64,000 nt of DNA. Source: Paenibacillus xylanivorans (GTDB taxonomy: Bacteria > Bacillota > Bacilli > Paenibacillales > Paenibacillaceae). A program made the translations under genes and the position numbers. The DNA is taken from contig NZ_LITU01000023.1 of NCBI RefSeq assembly GCF_001280595.1, positions 1 through 64,000 on the forward strand. The letters are read 5' to 3'. The notes beneath the pieces are model-generated. The model saw nothing but the letters and a program-made list of their open reading frames with translations, was not told the DNA's origin and did no database searches. Positions 30,387 to 39,081 of the stretch are shown here, piece after piece (the first letter of the stretch is position 1; every line of letters begins with the position of its first letter).

Positions 30387-31532
30387 TTATTTTTTGTACG
30401 GATCAGCCGCGTCGCGCAAACCATCGCCGATAAAGTTATAGGTCAATACAGTCAGAATGACAAAAGCGAGCGGAATGAGCTTCCATGGATACAGGGCCAC
30501 ATTTTCAATCTTTTGAGCCTCCTGAAGCAGTACGCCCCAACTGGTTGCCGGCGAACGGACGCCAAGGCCGAGGAAGCTCATCGCCGTCTCACCCAGAATC
30601 ATGCTGGGAATCGCCAGGGTTGTCGCCACGACCAAATAACTCATGAAGCCTGGCAGCAGGTGTTTGACGATAATCTTGGCGTCACCTACACCAGCAATCT
30701 TCGCAGCAATTACATAATCTTCATTCTTCAACGAAATGAACTTGCCTCTGACAACCCGTGCCAGATCGGTCCAACCAATAAAAGCAAAGATGATAACGAT
30801 GTATAAATACATGGTCACTACCGGAATACGTGGTGGAATTGCAGCAGATAATGCCATCCAAAGCGGCAGCGTCGGAAAGGAACGGATGATTTCGATAATG
30901 CGTTGTATCAAGGAATCAATCCAACCGCCGAAATAACCGGAAATGCCTCCAATAATCAAACCCAGGATAAAGCTAATGCCCACGCCGACCAGCGGAATGC
31001 TGAGTGAAATTTGACTTCCCAACACGATCCGGGAGAACAGGTCACGACCCATCCCGTCCGTGCCTAGCAAGAATATTCTCCCTGGCTCATCTACGGCGAA
31101 CAAATGTGTGGACATCGGGATCAGGCCCAGAAACTTATATTCTTCTCCCTTTACGAAGAATTTGAAGAAGTGCTTTTTTTCGGTATCCGGGACAAACATC
31201 TTACGCAATGTTTCGGGGTCACGCTCGCTCTTTAACTCATATACAAACGGCTTGATATGAAACTTGCCTTCCGCATCGACAAATCGAAGTCCCATTGGCG
31301 GTGCATTAACGTATTTGCTGTCATAGCTTTGCAGTCCGTAAGGCGCGATAAACTGCGCGAACAGCGCGATGATGTAAAATGCGCCCAGAATGTACATGCT
31401 GATTCGGGCCAATTTGTGTTTCTTGAATTTCTGATAGATCAGTCGCCACTGCGAGCTGTAAACAGTATCTTTGGGTGCTGCTGTAACTGGGACTGCCGGC
31501 CTTTGACCTTTAAATAACGGTAGTGGTCTCAT
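30387..31532 (-). CDS. Opp/Dpp-type ABC permease (C-like)
   Basis: A 381-residue inner-membrane permease with an OppC-type N-terminal region, one early membrane segment (about 40-60), a long extracytoplasmic loop and five further segments. The EAA loop is recognisable around KIAGVGDAKIIVKHLLPGF. The long loop between the first two segments (about 65-165) is larger than in typical OppC. It starts two bases after the OppB-like stop, with AGAGGA upstream. Confidence 0.9.
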   Translation of the reverse strand: MRPLPLFKGQRPAVPVTAAPKDTVYSSQWRLIYQKFKKHKLARISMYILGAFYIIALFAQFIAPYGLQSYDSKYVNAPPMGLRFVDAEGKFHIKPFVYELKSERDPETLRKMFVPDTEKKHFFKFFVKGEEYKFLGLIPMSTHLFAVDEPGRIFLLGTDGMGRDLFSRIVLGSQISLSIPLVGVGISFILGLIIGGISGYFGGWIDSLIQRIIEIIRSFPTLPLWMALSAAIPPRIPVVTMYLYIVIIFAFIGWTDLARVVRGKFISLKNEDYVIAAKIAGVGDAKIIVKHLLPGFMSYLVVATTLAIPSMILGETAMSFLGLGVRSPATSWGVLLQEAQKIENVALYPWKLIPLAFVILTVLTYNFIGDGLRDAADPYKK

Positions 31533-31534
31533 AA

Positions 31535-32533
31535 TTAGGATCCTCTGAACTCTGTACGTATTTTGGGATCAAGCCAAGCCAGCAAAATATCGGAAATCAG
31601 TGTTCCGAGAACCGTCAGCAAAGCCATGATCAATAAAAAGGTTCCAGCAAGATACATGTCCTGACCGAGCAATGCATTATGCATGACTGGCCCTTGAATC
31701 GGCAGGTTCAATACGATGGCTGTAATCGTAGCGCCGGTAAAGATGGAGGATAATGACCAGCCAAAGGTACTCACAATAGGATTCAAGGCTGCACGTGTTG
31801 GATACTTGAACAGAATTTGCATCTCTGATAACCCCTTGGCGCGGGCTGTGATAACATTCGGTTTGTTCAGCTCATCAAGCATTTGTCCCCGCATGATCCG
31901 AATCAGATCCGCAGTACCCGAAAGTCCAATAACAATTACCGGAATGACCATATGCTGCATCAAGTCTTTTACCTTGTCCATGGACCACGGTGCATTCACG
32001 TATTCGTTGGAGAATAAGCCGAGCAACGGATTGCCGAACCACTTATAGGAAAAAAACATGAGAATGATAGCTAACAAAAAGTTGGGCGTTGCCATTCCGA
32101 TAAAGCTCAGGCCGGAGAAGAAATAATCGCCCGCAGAGTACTGCTTTACCGCCGTGTAGATACCGACCGGAATCGCGATTATATAATGGAAGGCCATCGT
32201 CACCAGCGAGACGACCAGAGTCAGCCCCATATACTGCTGGATCACCGCCATCACCGGTTTGTTGTAGTTGAACGAGAAACCAAAGTCGCCATGCAGTATT
32301 ATTTTCTTTACCCAGACGAAATATTGTTCATAGATTGGCCGGTCCAACCCCAGATTCGCCCGCATGTCATCCATCTCAGCCTGGGTCATGATATCGCCGG
32401 AAGCGGACATCTTGGCCGAGTAGGAGGATACGTAATCACCAGGTGGCAATTGAATAATGTAGAAGACGATAAAGGAGATCACAACAACAACAGGAATGGC
32501 CAACAGAATTCGTTTTAAAATGTATTCAAACAT
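31535..32533 (-). CDS. Opp/Dpp-type ABC permease (B-like)
   Basis: A 332-residue permease with six membrane segments, starting MFEYILKRILLAIPVVVVIS as usual for OppB/DppB. The EAA loop lies around ITARAKGLSEMQILFKYPTR and the end is the family-typical ISDILLAWLDPKIR. AGAGGAGAGG lies upstream of the ATG. The next gene follows after two bases. It forms the channel with the C-like permease. Confidence 0.92.
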   Translation of the reverse strand: MFEYILKRILLAIPVVVVISFIVFYIIQLPPGDYVSSYSAKMSASGDIMTQAEMDDMRANLGLDRPIYEQYFVWVKKIILHGDFGFSFNYNKPVMAVIQQYMGLTLVVSLVTMAFHYIIAIPVGIYTAVKQYSAGDYFFSGLSFIGMATPNFLLAIILMFFSYKWFGNPLLGLFSNEYVNAPWSMDKVKDLMQHMVIPVIVIGLSGTADLIRIMRGQMLDELNKPNVITARAKGLSEMQILFKYPTRAALNPIVSTFGWSLSSIFTGATITAIVLNLPIQGPVMHNALLGQDMYLAGTFLLIMALLTVLGTLISDILLAWLDPKIRTEFRGS

Positions 32534-32629
32534 CTATTCCTCTCCTCTGCACCGCATGAATGATACAAAAGGAAACAATAGCAAGGATAAACCCCCTCCT
32601 CACTATTGTTTACCTGACTGTTTCACCAG

Positions 32630-34576
32630 CTATTGCTTGATGAAAAATTGTGCTGGATGGCCTTGACCCAGCGAACGATACTCATCGGACCAGATGAGAT
32701 CCGTAGGGATATTATGAATCTTATTCGAGGCCGTAATCAGCACCGGAGTTGGTCCCGCATATCCGATGACCCATTGATTCTTCTGGTGCAGTTTCACGAT
32801 TTCATTGCTATACTGATTGATTTCATCCAGTGTCTTGCTTGCTTTGACTTTTTCCCAATACTCAAGGATTTTAGCGACATCACCTTCAGGCTTGATGCCT
32901 TCTTTGCCGCCAGATTGGGAGTACAAACCGTAATGGCCGAACCATGGAGTGATTACACGGAGCGGAACCATGGTATCGGGCCGGAAGGCTACGTTGACAA
33001 CAGAAATATTCTCGGTAGTCATCGGAATCTTGTTAGCATATTTCATATCAAAATGAGTGCCTCCGTCAACCACTTTCAAGTTCGTTCGCAGCCCCATATC
33101 CTCGTAGTATTTCTTAAGCAATTCAAGGAATGGTGCCGTATCGGTCGTGCTCTCAATCACGGTAAGCGTTAACTCGGAGCCGTCAGGGTTCAGACGGAAG
33201 TTGTCTTTATCCCTCTTGTTCAAACCTAACTCGTCAAGAATCTGGTTAGCGCGTTCAGGATCGTATTCCGCCCACTGCTGGGCCCACCCTTCCTGATAGC
33301 CCATTACGCCTTCCGGTACGGAAGCTTGAATTGGTTCTCCCATTCCGCTGGTGACAATCTCAGACACCTGGTTACGATCCACTCCAATGGAGAGTGCTTC
33401 CCTGAACTTGATGTCCTGGAACAGTTTGCGGAGATTCGGATCTTCCGTAGTCTGGTTTAACTGTACTCCCGCGCTGGACCAAGCTGGTTGTGTCCAAGGG
33501 ATGATACGGAAATCACCTTTTTTCTCATTCTCTTTCAGTACCGTGAAGTCTTTGGAATCAAAGATCACCAGGTTGTAATCACCGGCAAGCGTTCCAAGTA
33601 CCTTTTGGCTCGGATCTTGAATCTTGGTCGCTACAATCCGGTCAATATACGGAAGCTGTTTGCCTTCATTATCTGTTTTCCAGTAGTACGGGTTGCGCTC
33701 CATGACAAACTGATCGCCATTCGGATCATTGGTTGGCACCCATGCCCGGAGTGTAGGAATCTGGTAATGCAGCCAATCCGTATACCCGGTTTCCATCAAG
33801 AATACTTTGGGATCTTCATAGCCCCACTGCTTGGTGATCTCCAGTGTTTTAGCATCCCCAACGAACTCAGGAAGGATAGTTTTGTGAAAGTGTGCAGGAG
33901 CGAAAAACCACTTGTTATCGATAGCCACACGTTCCAGGAAGAGCACACTTGGATATTTGTGAGTTACGGTAAACGTGTAATCATCCACCTTTTTCACCTC
34001 AGCCAACGCTCTATCCCCGGTAACAGGGTCAACGGAATAATAAGCGTCATAGATCTTTTTGCCGAAGGTCTCTTTGGTCAACATATGCTCCCAATAAAAG
34101 AGAACATCATCCGCTGTGAAAGGAACACCATCAGACCATTTCATGCCTTCTCGCAAATGGATGGTGAATACGGTGGAATCTTCATTCACTTCATAGCTCT
34201 TGGCTACGTTTGGCTCAACCTTGTTTCCTTCCTTATTGAAACGGAACAGCGCTTCCTCTGTCGGTTGGCCTATCCCCCACTTGTCAGGAACACCAGTCCA
34301 AGGCATGTTCCAATCTCCACCATATTGCCCGATTTCCTCAACGACCTCTTCAACCATAATGTCTTTGGAAGCTGGCAGGCGCTCAGCCAGGGCAGGCAAT
34401 TTGCCTTCATCGACAAGCTTTGCCAGCATCGGTGCTTCTTTTGCACTGTTGTCCGTAACGACAGGTTCTTTTACTGTGGATTCCTCATTATCGTTGTTAG
34501 ACGAAGATGCAGAACATCCTCCCAGTATTGTCGTGATTAGGACAAGAACAATTAACAAGTTGCTTTTCCTTTTCAA
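32630..34576 (-). CDS. family 5 solute-binding lipoprotein
   Basis: The extracellular receptor of the transporter, 648 residues, longer than typical OppA (about 540). The start is a TTG at 34576 with GGAGGGG six bases upstream. The signal peptide ends in the lipobox LGGC, so the protein is lipid-anchored, followed by a Ser/Asn/Glu-rich linker. SBP_5 features include FTIHLREGMKWSDGVPFTAD and FREALSIGVDRNQV. Many long members in Firmicutes and Thermotogae bind oligosaccharides rather than peptides. The LacI regulator and the glycosidase gene upstream support a sugar ligand here, by inference. Confidence 0.9.
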   Translation of the reverse strand: MKRKSNLLIVLVLITTILGGCSASSSNNDNEESTVKEPVVTDNSAKEAPMLAKLVDEGKLPALAERLPASKDIMVEEVVEEIGQYGGDWNMPWTGVPDKWGIGQPTEEALFRFNKEGNKVEPNVAKSYEVNEDSTVFTIHLREGMKWSDGVPFTADDVLFYWEHMLTKETFGKKIYDAYYSVDPVTGDRALAEVKKVDDYTFTVTHKYPSVLFLERVAIDNKWFFAPAHFHKTILPEFVGDAKTLEITKQWGYEDPKVFLMETGYTDWLHYQIPTLRAWVPTNDPNGDQFVMERNPYYWKTDNEGKQLPYIDRIVATKIQDPSQKVLGTLAGDYNLVIFDSKDFTVLKENEKKGDFRIIPWTQPAWSSAGVQLNQTTEDPNLRKLFQDIKFREALSIGVDRNQVSEIVTSGMGEPIQASVPEGVMGYQEGWAQQWAEYDPERANQILDELGLNKRDKDNFRLNPDGSELTLTVIESTTDTAPFLELLKKYYEDMGLRTNLKVVDGGTHFDMKYANKIPMTTENISVVNVAFRPDTMVPLRVITPWFGHYGLYSQSGGKEGIKPEGDVAKILEYWEKVKASKTLDEINQYSNEIVKLHQKNQWVIGYAGPTPVLITASNKIHNIPTDLIWSDEYRSLGQGHPAQFFIKQ

Positions 34577-34677
34577 GCTAAACCCCTCCACGTTTGGATT
34601 TGCCATTAACTTGCCTGATTATGCTCTGGTAAGGACTCACCTCCCTGACGAAATAAACCTTTAAGTAAATAAGTAGG

Positions 34678-34701
34678 CATTATTAAACCGGTTTAATAAT
34701 G
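34678..34701. promoter_or_regulatory. LacI-type operator 1
   Basis: A perfect 24-base palindrome centred on AAACCGGTTT, about 100 bases before the binding-protein start and downstream of the predicted transcription start, which suits a roadblock repressor. Confidence 0.85.
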
Positions 34702-34740
34702 AGGTAAAAAAGAAGTTCTCGCTGGGAAAACACCACATAA

Positions 34741-34758
34741 AATTAAACCGGTTTAATT
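34741..34758. promoter_or_regulatory. LacI-type operator 2
   Basis: AATTAAACCGGTTTAATT, a perfect 18-base palindrome sharing its core with operator 1. The centres are 60 bases apart, about six helical turns, which would permit looping. Confidence 0.85.
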
Positions 34759-34771
34759 GCCATATAAGAAA

Positions 34772-34821
34772 ATGTAAACGCTTTATTTGTATATAATACA
34801 TGGCTGATTACGTTCAAGCAA
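34772..34821 (-). promoter_or_regulatory. transporter operon promoter with cre-like site
   Basis: On the minus strand TTGCTT (34816-34821), 17 bases, TATTAT (34793-34798). ATGTAAACGCTTTATT at 34772-34787, at the start of transcription, matches the cre consensus except for two positions, suggesting CcpA control on top of LacI control. The remaining 34822-34982 bases hold no gene. Confidence 0.65.
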
Positions 34822-34982
34822 TAGGAATTTAACAAAAAATTTCTGTTTTTTCAAATTCATTTCGGGAACAGCTTGTTTCAGTTCAAACCCTATCCTCACT
34901 CACAAATCCAAGTATAGGTTCCAATTGTTCTTAGATTATTATCCAATCATCAATTTTTGGTAAAATTCCGTAATATATTCTT

Positions 34983-37097
34983 TTATTTGCGGTTTGCAGC
35001 TGTAATTAGTCGAAAGCGGAATTTGGCATCCTCGCCGTACCACATGGGGAAATTGGTGCCCCAGATATTGTTATGCAGATTAAAATGCCATCCAGATTCA
35101 AGCGAAACAAACGAGTTGTCGAATTGCAGCAGTCTTCTCTGTCCAGGTGCGACCAATGCGGAATCCAGTGCTTCAATAGAGGCCTGGCCATCTGAGCCCT
35201 CATAGAATACTCCCCTGTCTACAGCATGTAGATTGCGATTGCCGTCTTTTACAACATTCAACGGAGAGATTCGTCCGCCAAGTTTATCCATCATCCATAG
35301 ATTGGGGTTATCCACCTGAAGTCCGCATCCAAACCAACTGGCCTCTGGAAGACGATTGGCTTCTTTTCCAAACCATTGTAAGCTAACCTCTACCGCTCCT
35401 GCCTTTGAAAAAGTGTATACCAGCTCCAGTTCCTTGGGTGCTCCGTATAATTCATGACTTTCTGCAGGCATGGACAGCCGGAACCCGTACGTATCGCCAT
35501 GAGCACTACCTGAAATGTTCAAGTCGGTCACGATTGGCAGGTACACCTGATGGCTTGGCAGCGGGCGCACAAATTCAAAGCCAGGTTTGCTGAAGTCGGC
35601 ATCTGCCCAAGGATGGGTCACAGGCAGGTTCTGCATATAGGTACGGAAATACCTATTGTAATCCTCCGTCCCGAAGGTTTCATAGACATAGGCTCCGAAC
35701 GGATGCTTCACGTCCACCCAATTCTTTCCCTTCTCGTCCGTCAGCTGAATCAGGGCCCCATTGTTATTGAAGGCCAACTGATATCCGCCACTGCTATAAA
35801 CTTGATGGGTTGCTGCAGATACGTTGCCGGAAAACACACTTTTAATCGGGTCCAATTGTTCAAAAGCTTGCCGTGCTTCCTTCTGTTTATCATCACTCAG
35901 GCACGCCACAGCCGTGTCCAAATATCCTCGCTGTTCCGCCCAAGAGCTCTCTATCATGGAATAAGTGCGACGGCTCATCTCTGAAGAAAATAGTCCGCTG
36001 GAATGACTGTCGAACTCATCCATGGCGAATGCACCGATATATTGAAATTTTGCCGGGATATCTTCCACGTCGACATCGTTAATTTCCCGTGCCCGTTTGA
36101 AGTCAGGCTTGGCATAATTCCGGAAATCCGGAAGCCATTTCTTCACATCAAGCCCCCACGTATGTTCCACAACCAGCAGCATGGCATCACTCATGCCTTT
36201 ATATTCAGCGCTTGCCGGATCGATCCGGCCTTCGGTCAGCCACTTGTCTCTTAACCGCTGCAACTGACGGAATCGGGCTATTTTCAGTGGGTCGGTACCG
36301 CCTCCGTGAATCCAGGTATCCCCGAGCTCTTCACGTACAACAGGTAATTGGTCCCGAACCTGATCAAGATGCACTGCAAATGCATCCAGAGACGAAGCCA
36401 TAATCTGTGCATCGGGGTAACGTTCCTGGATATGCTGGAACTGTTCACGAATCTCTTCTGCGCTTGGCGGTCCGCAATTGTCGCCCGTATGAGCAAACAA
36501 CAAGATATCATCGATACCTTCGATTTCGACCGCCTCCCCGTAGGTATCCGCATAATTGACGATGATCTCACTGCCATCCGTTGCCTGCCACCTGAACAGT
36601 TTAGGCACATCCGGGCGCATGGAAGCTGGATTAACCCCCAGATGCATATACCGGATACCCGCTTCACTCATCAAGGGCACCATGGACAGGGTATGGCCAG
36701 GTACATCGGTCATTTTTGCTGCAATGGTTGTTTTACCAAATTGTTTGTCCAGATCCAGCCCGATGGACAACCCGTAGCGAAATAATGAGGCGTCCATCAG
36801 TTCGGTATGCGTCGTGAACGGCAGACCGTGCCACACGATATGACCTTTGCGAATCGCCTGTTCCATGGCCTGTTTTCCCTCTTCGAACGCATGATTCAGG
36901 TAATGGCGGATCAACCAAGAGCCGGTGGTCCATATGAATCGCTCCCGTCCCCCCTCCGCTTCCAACTGCGCGGAAAGAGCGATTGCCTTGGGGACATATT
37001 CCTCCATGTACTGCCTTACGACGTTTTCCGCCAAGTGGGTAAATCCGATATCCAGGTGAGTTTTGAAAACGACATGTACTCTTTTTTGGTTAGTCAT
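34983..37097 (-). CDS. GH38-like / DUF5054 putative glycosidase
   Basis: A 704-residue cytosolic protein. The N terminus VHVVFKTHLDIGFTHL carries the H-x-D pattern that binds zinc in alpha-mannosidase-type (GH38) enzymes, and later segments (KMTDVPGHTLSMVPLMSEAG, EHTWGLDVKKW) fit the same barrel. The C-terminal half is beta-rich, as in GH38. The overall pattern resembles the DUF5054 family. No signal peptide is present, so it would act on imported oligosaccharides. GGAGG precedes the ATG at 37097. It is transcribed toward the transporter operon. Mannoside specificity is not shown. Confidence 0.68.
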   Translation of the reverse strand: MTNQKRVHVVFKTHLDIGFTHLAENVVRQYMEEYVPKAIALSAQLEAEGGRERFIWTTGSWLIRHYLNHAFEEGKQAMEQAIRKGHIVWHGLPFTTHTELMDASLFRYGLSIGLDLDKQFGKTTIAAKMTDVPGHTLSMVPLMSEAGIRYMHLGVNPASMRPDVPKLFRWQATDGSEIIVNYADTYGEAVEIEGIDDILLFAHTGDNCGPPSAEEIREQFQHIQERYPDAQIMASSLDAFAVHLDQVRDQLPVVREELGDTWIHGGGTDPLKIARFRQLQRLRDKWLTEGRIDPASAEYKGMSDAMLLVVEHTWGLDVKKWLPDFRNYAKPDFKRAREINDVDVEDIPAKFQYIGAFAMDEFDSHSSGLFSSEMSRRTYSMIESSWAEQRGYLDTAVACLSDDKQKEARQAFEQLDPIKSVFSGNVSAATHQVYSSGGYQLAFNNNGALIQLTDEKGKNWVDVKHPFGAYVYETFGTEDYNRYFRTYMQNLPVTHPWADADFSKPGFEFVRPLPSHQVYLPIVTDLNISGSAHGDTYGFRLSMPAESHELYGAPKELELVYTFSKAGAVEVSLQWFGKEANRLPEASWFGCGLQVDNPNLWMMDKLGGRISPLNVVKDGNRNLHAVDRGVFYEGSDGQASIEALDSALVAPGQRRLLQFDNSFVSLESGWHFNLHNNIWGTNFPMWYGEDAKFRFRLITAANRK

Positions 37098-37203
37098 TGT
37101 TGTCTGAGCCTCCGTTGTTAGATTCACAGTTAATACTGTTTATTTGAACAATAAGCATGGGAGACCCGCCTCATGTGAAAGCGAGTCCCCTGTTTGATTT
37201 CGT

Positions 37204-38691
37204 TTAATCTAATATAACGTCATTCGTTAGTGCACCTTTCTCCTGCGGTCCTGTTGGTCCCCCTGCAAGCAGCGGCTGACCAAAGAAGGAGCCTTGTGAC
37301 GGATTTCCGAATCTATAGACAGACAGGCTGTTCGGATTACTGTAATCCCTGTCCAGCCATGACGGCCAAGCATTTCCCAAACCATTGCCTGTTCGGGTAT
37401 TCGGATCATACTGAAATGTCTGGATATTGTTCCAGGTATCCCATGCCGTTCCCTGATTGGTTACATCAATCAACTGAGTCACGACAAGTTCCTGATAGAC
37501 ATGATTGCCAGGATCTTTCCACATCCCATGGGAACCAAACGCGGAATAAGCGACAGCATGTGTATTGTTTATTTTGTCCACTTCACCCCAGGAGTAGGTT
37601 GTACCGAAAGAGTGCGCGCCATAGTAAACTTGCACCGGCTTCACATAGTTACTGTTCTGATCGGTGAACTTTGCCAATCTGACCGTGACCCGCTCCCAGT
37701 CTCCGACATGATCTCCCACTTCTGTGCCAAATACCGTTTTCCCAAGATCATAGGGACTGAACTGGAAATATACCAGATCGACGTTGTTATACTCTTTCTC
37801 CACCCAAAACGCGTAGATTGGTGCATTAGCCAGTTCGCCCGTAAAATACGGAAGTTTCAGGGTATAGGGATTCAACTCCGTTTTGGTCTTGAATTCATAC
37901 AATCCCGAATCTGGGTTCACATACCGATCCACATGAGGCAGAGTATGTTCTACCGAGGACGGAAAATAGCTCTCGCCTTGGGCAAACCAGATTCTTGGCG
38001 CAAAGGTTTGCAAAATTTCACGTTTGGCTGCATCACTGTAATTGTTGCCCGGAACGGCAACCGATGTGTTGTCCAACGGAGAGATGGCTTCAACCTTCAG
38101 GCTGGATACCGAATCATTGATATCACCGCCAACATAGATCGCATCTGCGGTCAGTACCTTGGAGTAGCCGCCGAAATTGTAGTCTTTGTACAGTGTTACC
38201 TTATACCCGGGGGCAACGCGGAGTGCAGAGATGGTGTCATTCCCCACTCCATTCTTCAGTTCGTCCACATTATAGCTGCCAATATCAAACTGCTGCTCAA
38301 AACCTCCATAAGGCGAATTGGAATACGCGATAACCGGTTTATTGGGGCCTCCGATCTGCTCGACTTTCAGGCTGGAGGTCGCGTCGTTAAAATCATCCAG
38401 CCATCCTGCGTCCCCGGTCAGCATTTTGGTACCTCCGGAAAAATCCTTGTCACGATATAAGGTTAAACGATATCCCGGGGCTACCTTTACCGAGGATATT
38501 TTATCGTTGCCCACCACGTTAAGCTGACTCACATTGAACAGGCCAACCCCAAACTGTTGGGAGGTGCCTCCAAAATCTCCATCCTGGTAAACCGTTACGG
38601 CATTGTCCTCTGCCGCCTGCGCAGGCTGCGCCAGTGGAATGAAAAGAGATACTGCCAAGAACGAAGCTGCAAGCAAGGATTTGATTGTCAT
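37204..38691 (-). CDS. secreted beta-gamma-crystallin / Vps62-like protein
   Basis: An exported protein of 495 residues. A signal peptide (about 1-27, ending AQPAQAAED) is followed by two beta-gamma-crystallin domains (about 30-115 and 120-205), each with paired Greek-key motifs (VTVYQDGDFGGTSQQF, LTLYRDKDFSGGTKML, VIAYSNSPYGGFEQQF, VTLYKDYNFGGYSKVL). These normally bind Ca2+ through D/N-x-S-S loops such as NDATSSLKV and NDSVSSLKV. The C-terminal half (about 215-495) resembles the Vps62/DUF946 family (PRIWFAQGESYFPSSVE, VGDWERVTVRL). The second of two adjacent ATGs has the best spacing to AGAGGAG. Its function is unknown. Confidence 0.82.
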   Translation of the reverse strand: MTIKSLLAASFLAVSLFIPLAQPAQAAEDNAVTVYQDGDFGGTSQQFGVGLFNVSQLNVVGNDKISSVKVAPGYRLTLYRDKDFSGGTKMLTGDAGWLDDFNDATSSLKVEQIGGPNKPVIAYSNSPYGGFEQQFDIGSYNVDELKNGVGNDTISALRVAPGYKVTLYKDYNFGGYSKVLTADAIYVGGDINDSVSSLKVEAISPLDNTSVAVPGNNYSDAAKREILQTFAPRIWFAQGESYFPSSVEHTLPHVDRYVNPDSGLYEFKTKTELNPYTLKLPYFTGELANAPIYAFWVEKEYNNVDLVYFQFSPYDLGKTVFGTEVGDHVGDWERVTVRLAKFTDQNSNYVKPVQVYYGAHSFGTTYSWGEVDKINNTHAVAYSAFGSHGMWKDPGNHVYQELVVTQLIDVTNQGTAWDTWNNIQTFQYDPNTRTGNGLGNAWPSWLDRDYSNPNSLSVYRFGNPSQGSFFGQPLLAGGPTGPQEKGALTNDVILD

Positions 38692-38845
38692 CATCGGGCT
38701 CCTCTTCGAATATTGATTTCGTTTATTGCCAACACTCGTACGTTCATTTCTTTTGGCCCTGCAGGTCATTTCCCAGGATGTATGGTGGCGCTTTCCGGAA
38801 GGCCCCCTTTCATTCTTTAAGATAAGTGGCATATCTTCACACTAA

Positions 38846-38864
38846 TATATGTCATTGACATATA
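38846..38864. promoter_or_regulatory. palindromic operator candidate
   Basis: TATATGTCATTGACATATA is a perfect 19-base palindrome about 155 bases before the crystallin-domain gene. A similar imperfect copy lies at 38997-39015. A GntR-LacI regulator gene ends at 39082 and is the obvious candidate binder. The whole gap 38692-39081 is AT-rich and has no gene. Confidence 0.6.
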
Positions 38865-38996
38865 CAATGATATAAAGTGTAAATCTTTCTCAGAAAAAAC
38901 TTCATATAACTACTATAATTTACAATATATTTGCATAAAAAAACGACGAATATAACATATCATGTATTCTCAGAGTTTGAACAAGATAACAAATTA

Positions 38997-39015
38997 TATA
39001 TGTCACTGATATACA
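38997..39015. promoter_or_regulatory. second, imperfect operator copy
   Basis: TATATGTCACTGATATACA shares the TATATGTCA half-site with the palindrome at 38846 but has a degenerate second half. It lies 67 bases after the regulator stop codon. Confidence 0.45.
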
Positions 39016-39081
39016 AAGAAAACCTCCCTTATCATTAAATCAAGATAAGAAAGGCTTAAATGAGCGGAACCATATCAATGT

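Noticed and set aside
33488-34540. 350-codon plus-strand ORF opposite the binding-protein gene
   Set aside because: It is fully antisense to a clear SBP_5 lipoprotein with lipobox and good start; the translation shows no recognisable domain and has no ribosome binding site.
37140-37203. Hairpin between the crystallin gene and the glycosidase gene
   Set aside because: GGGGACTCGC/GCGGGTCTCCC arms pair imperfectly and no T run follows, so termination cannot be supported.
37501-38460. 319-codon plus-strand ORF
   Set aside because: Antisense shadow of the crystallin/Vps62 gene, created by its repeated motifs; no ribosome binding site or domain.
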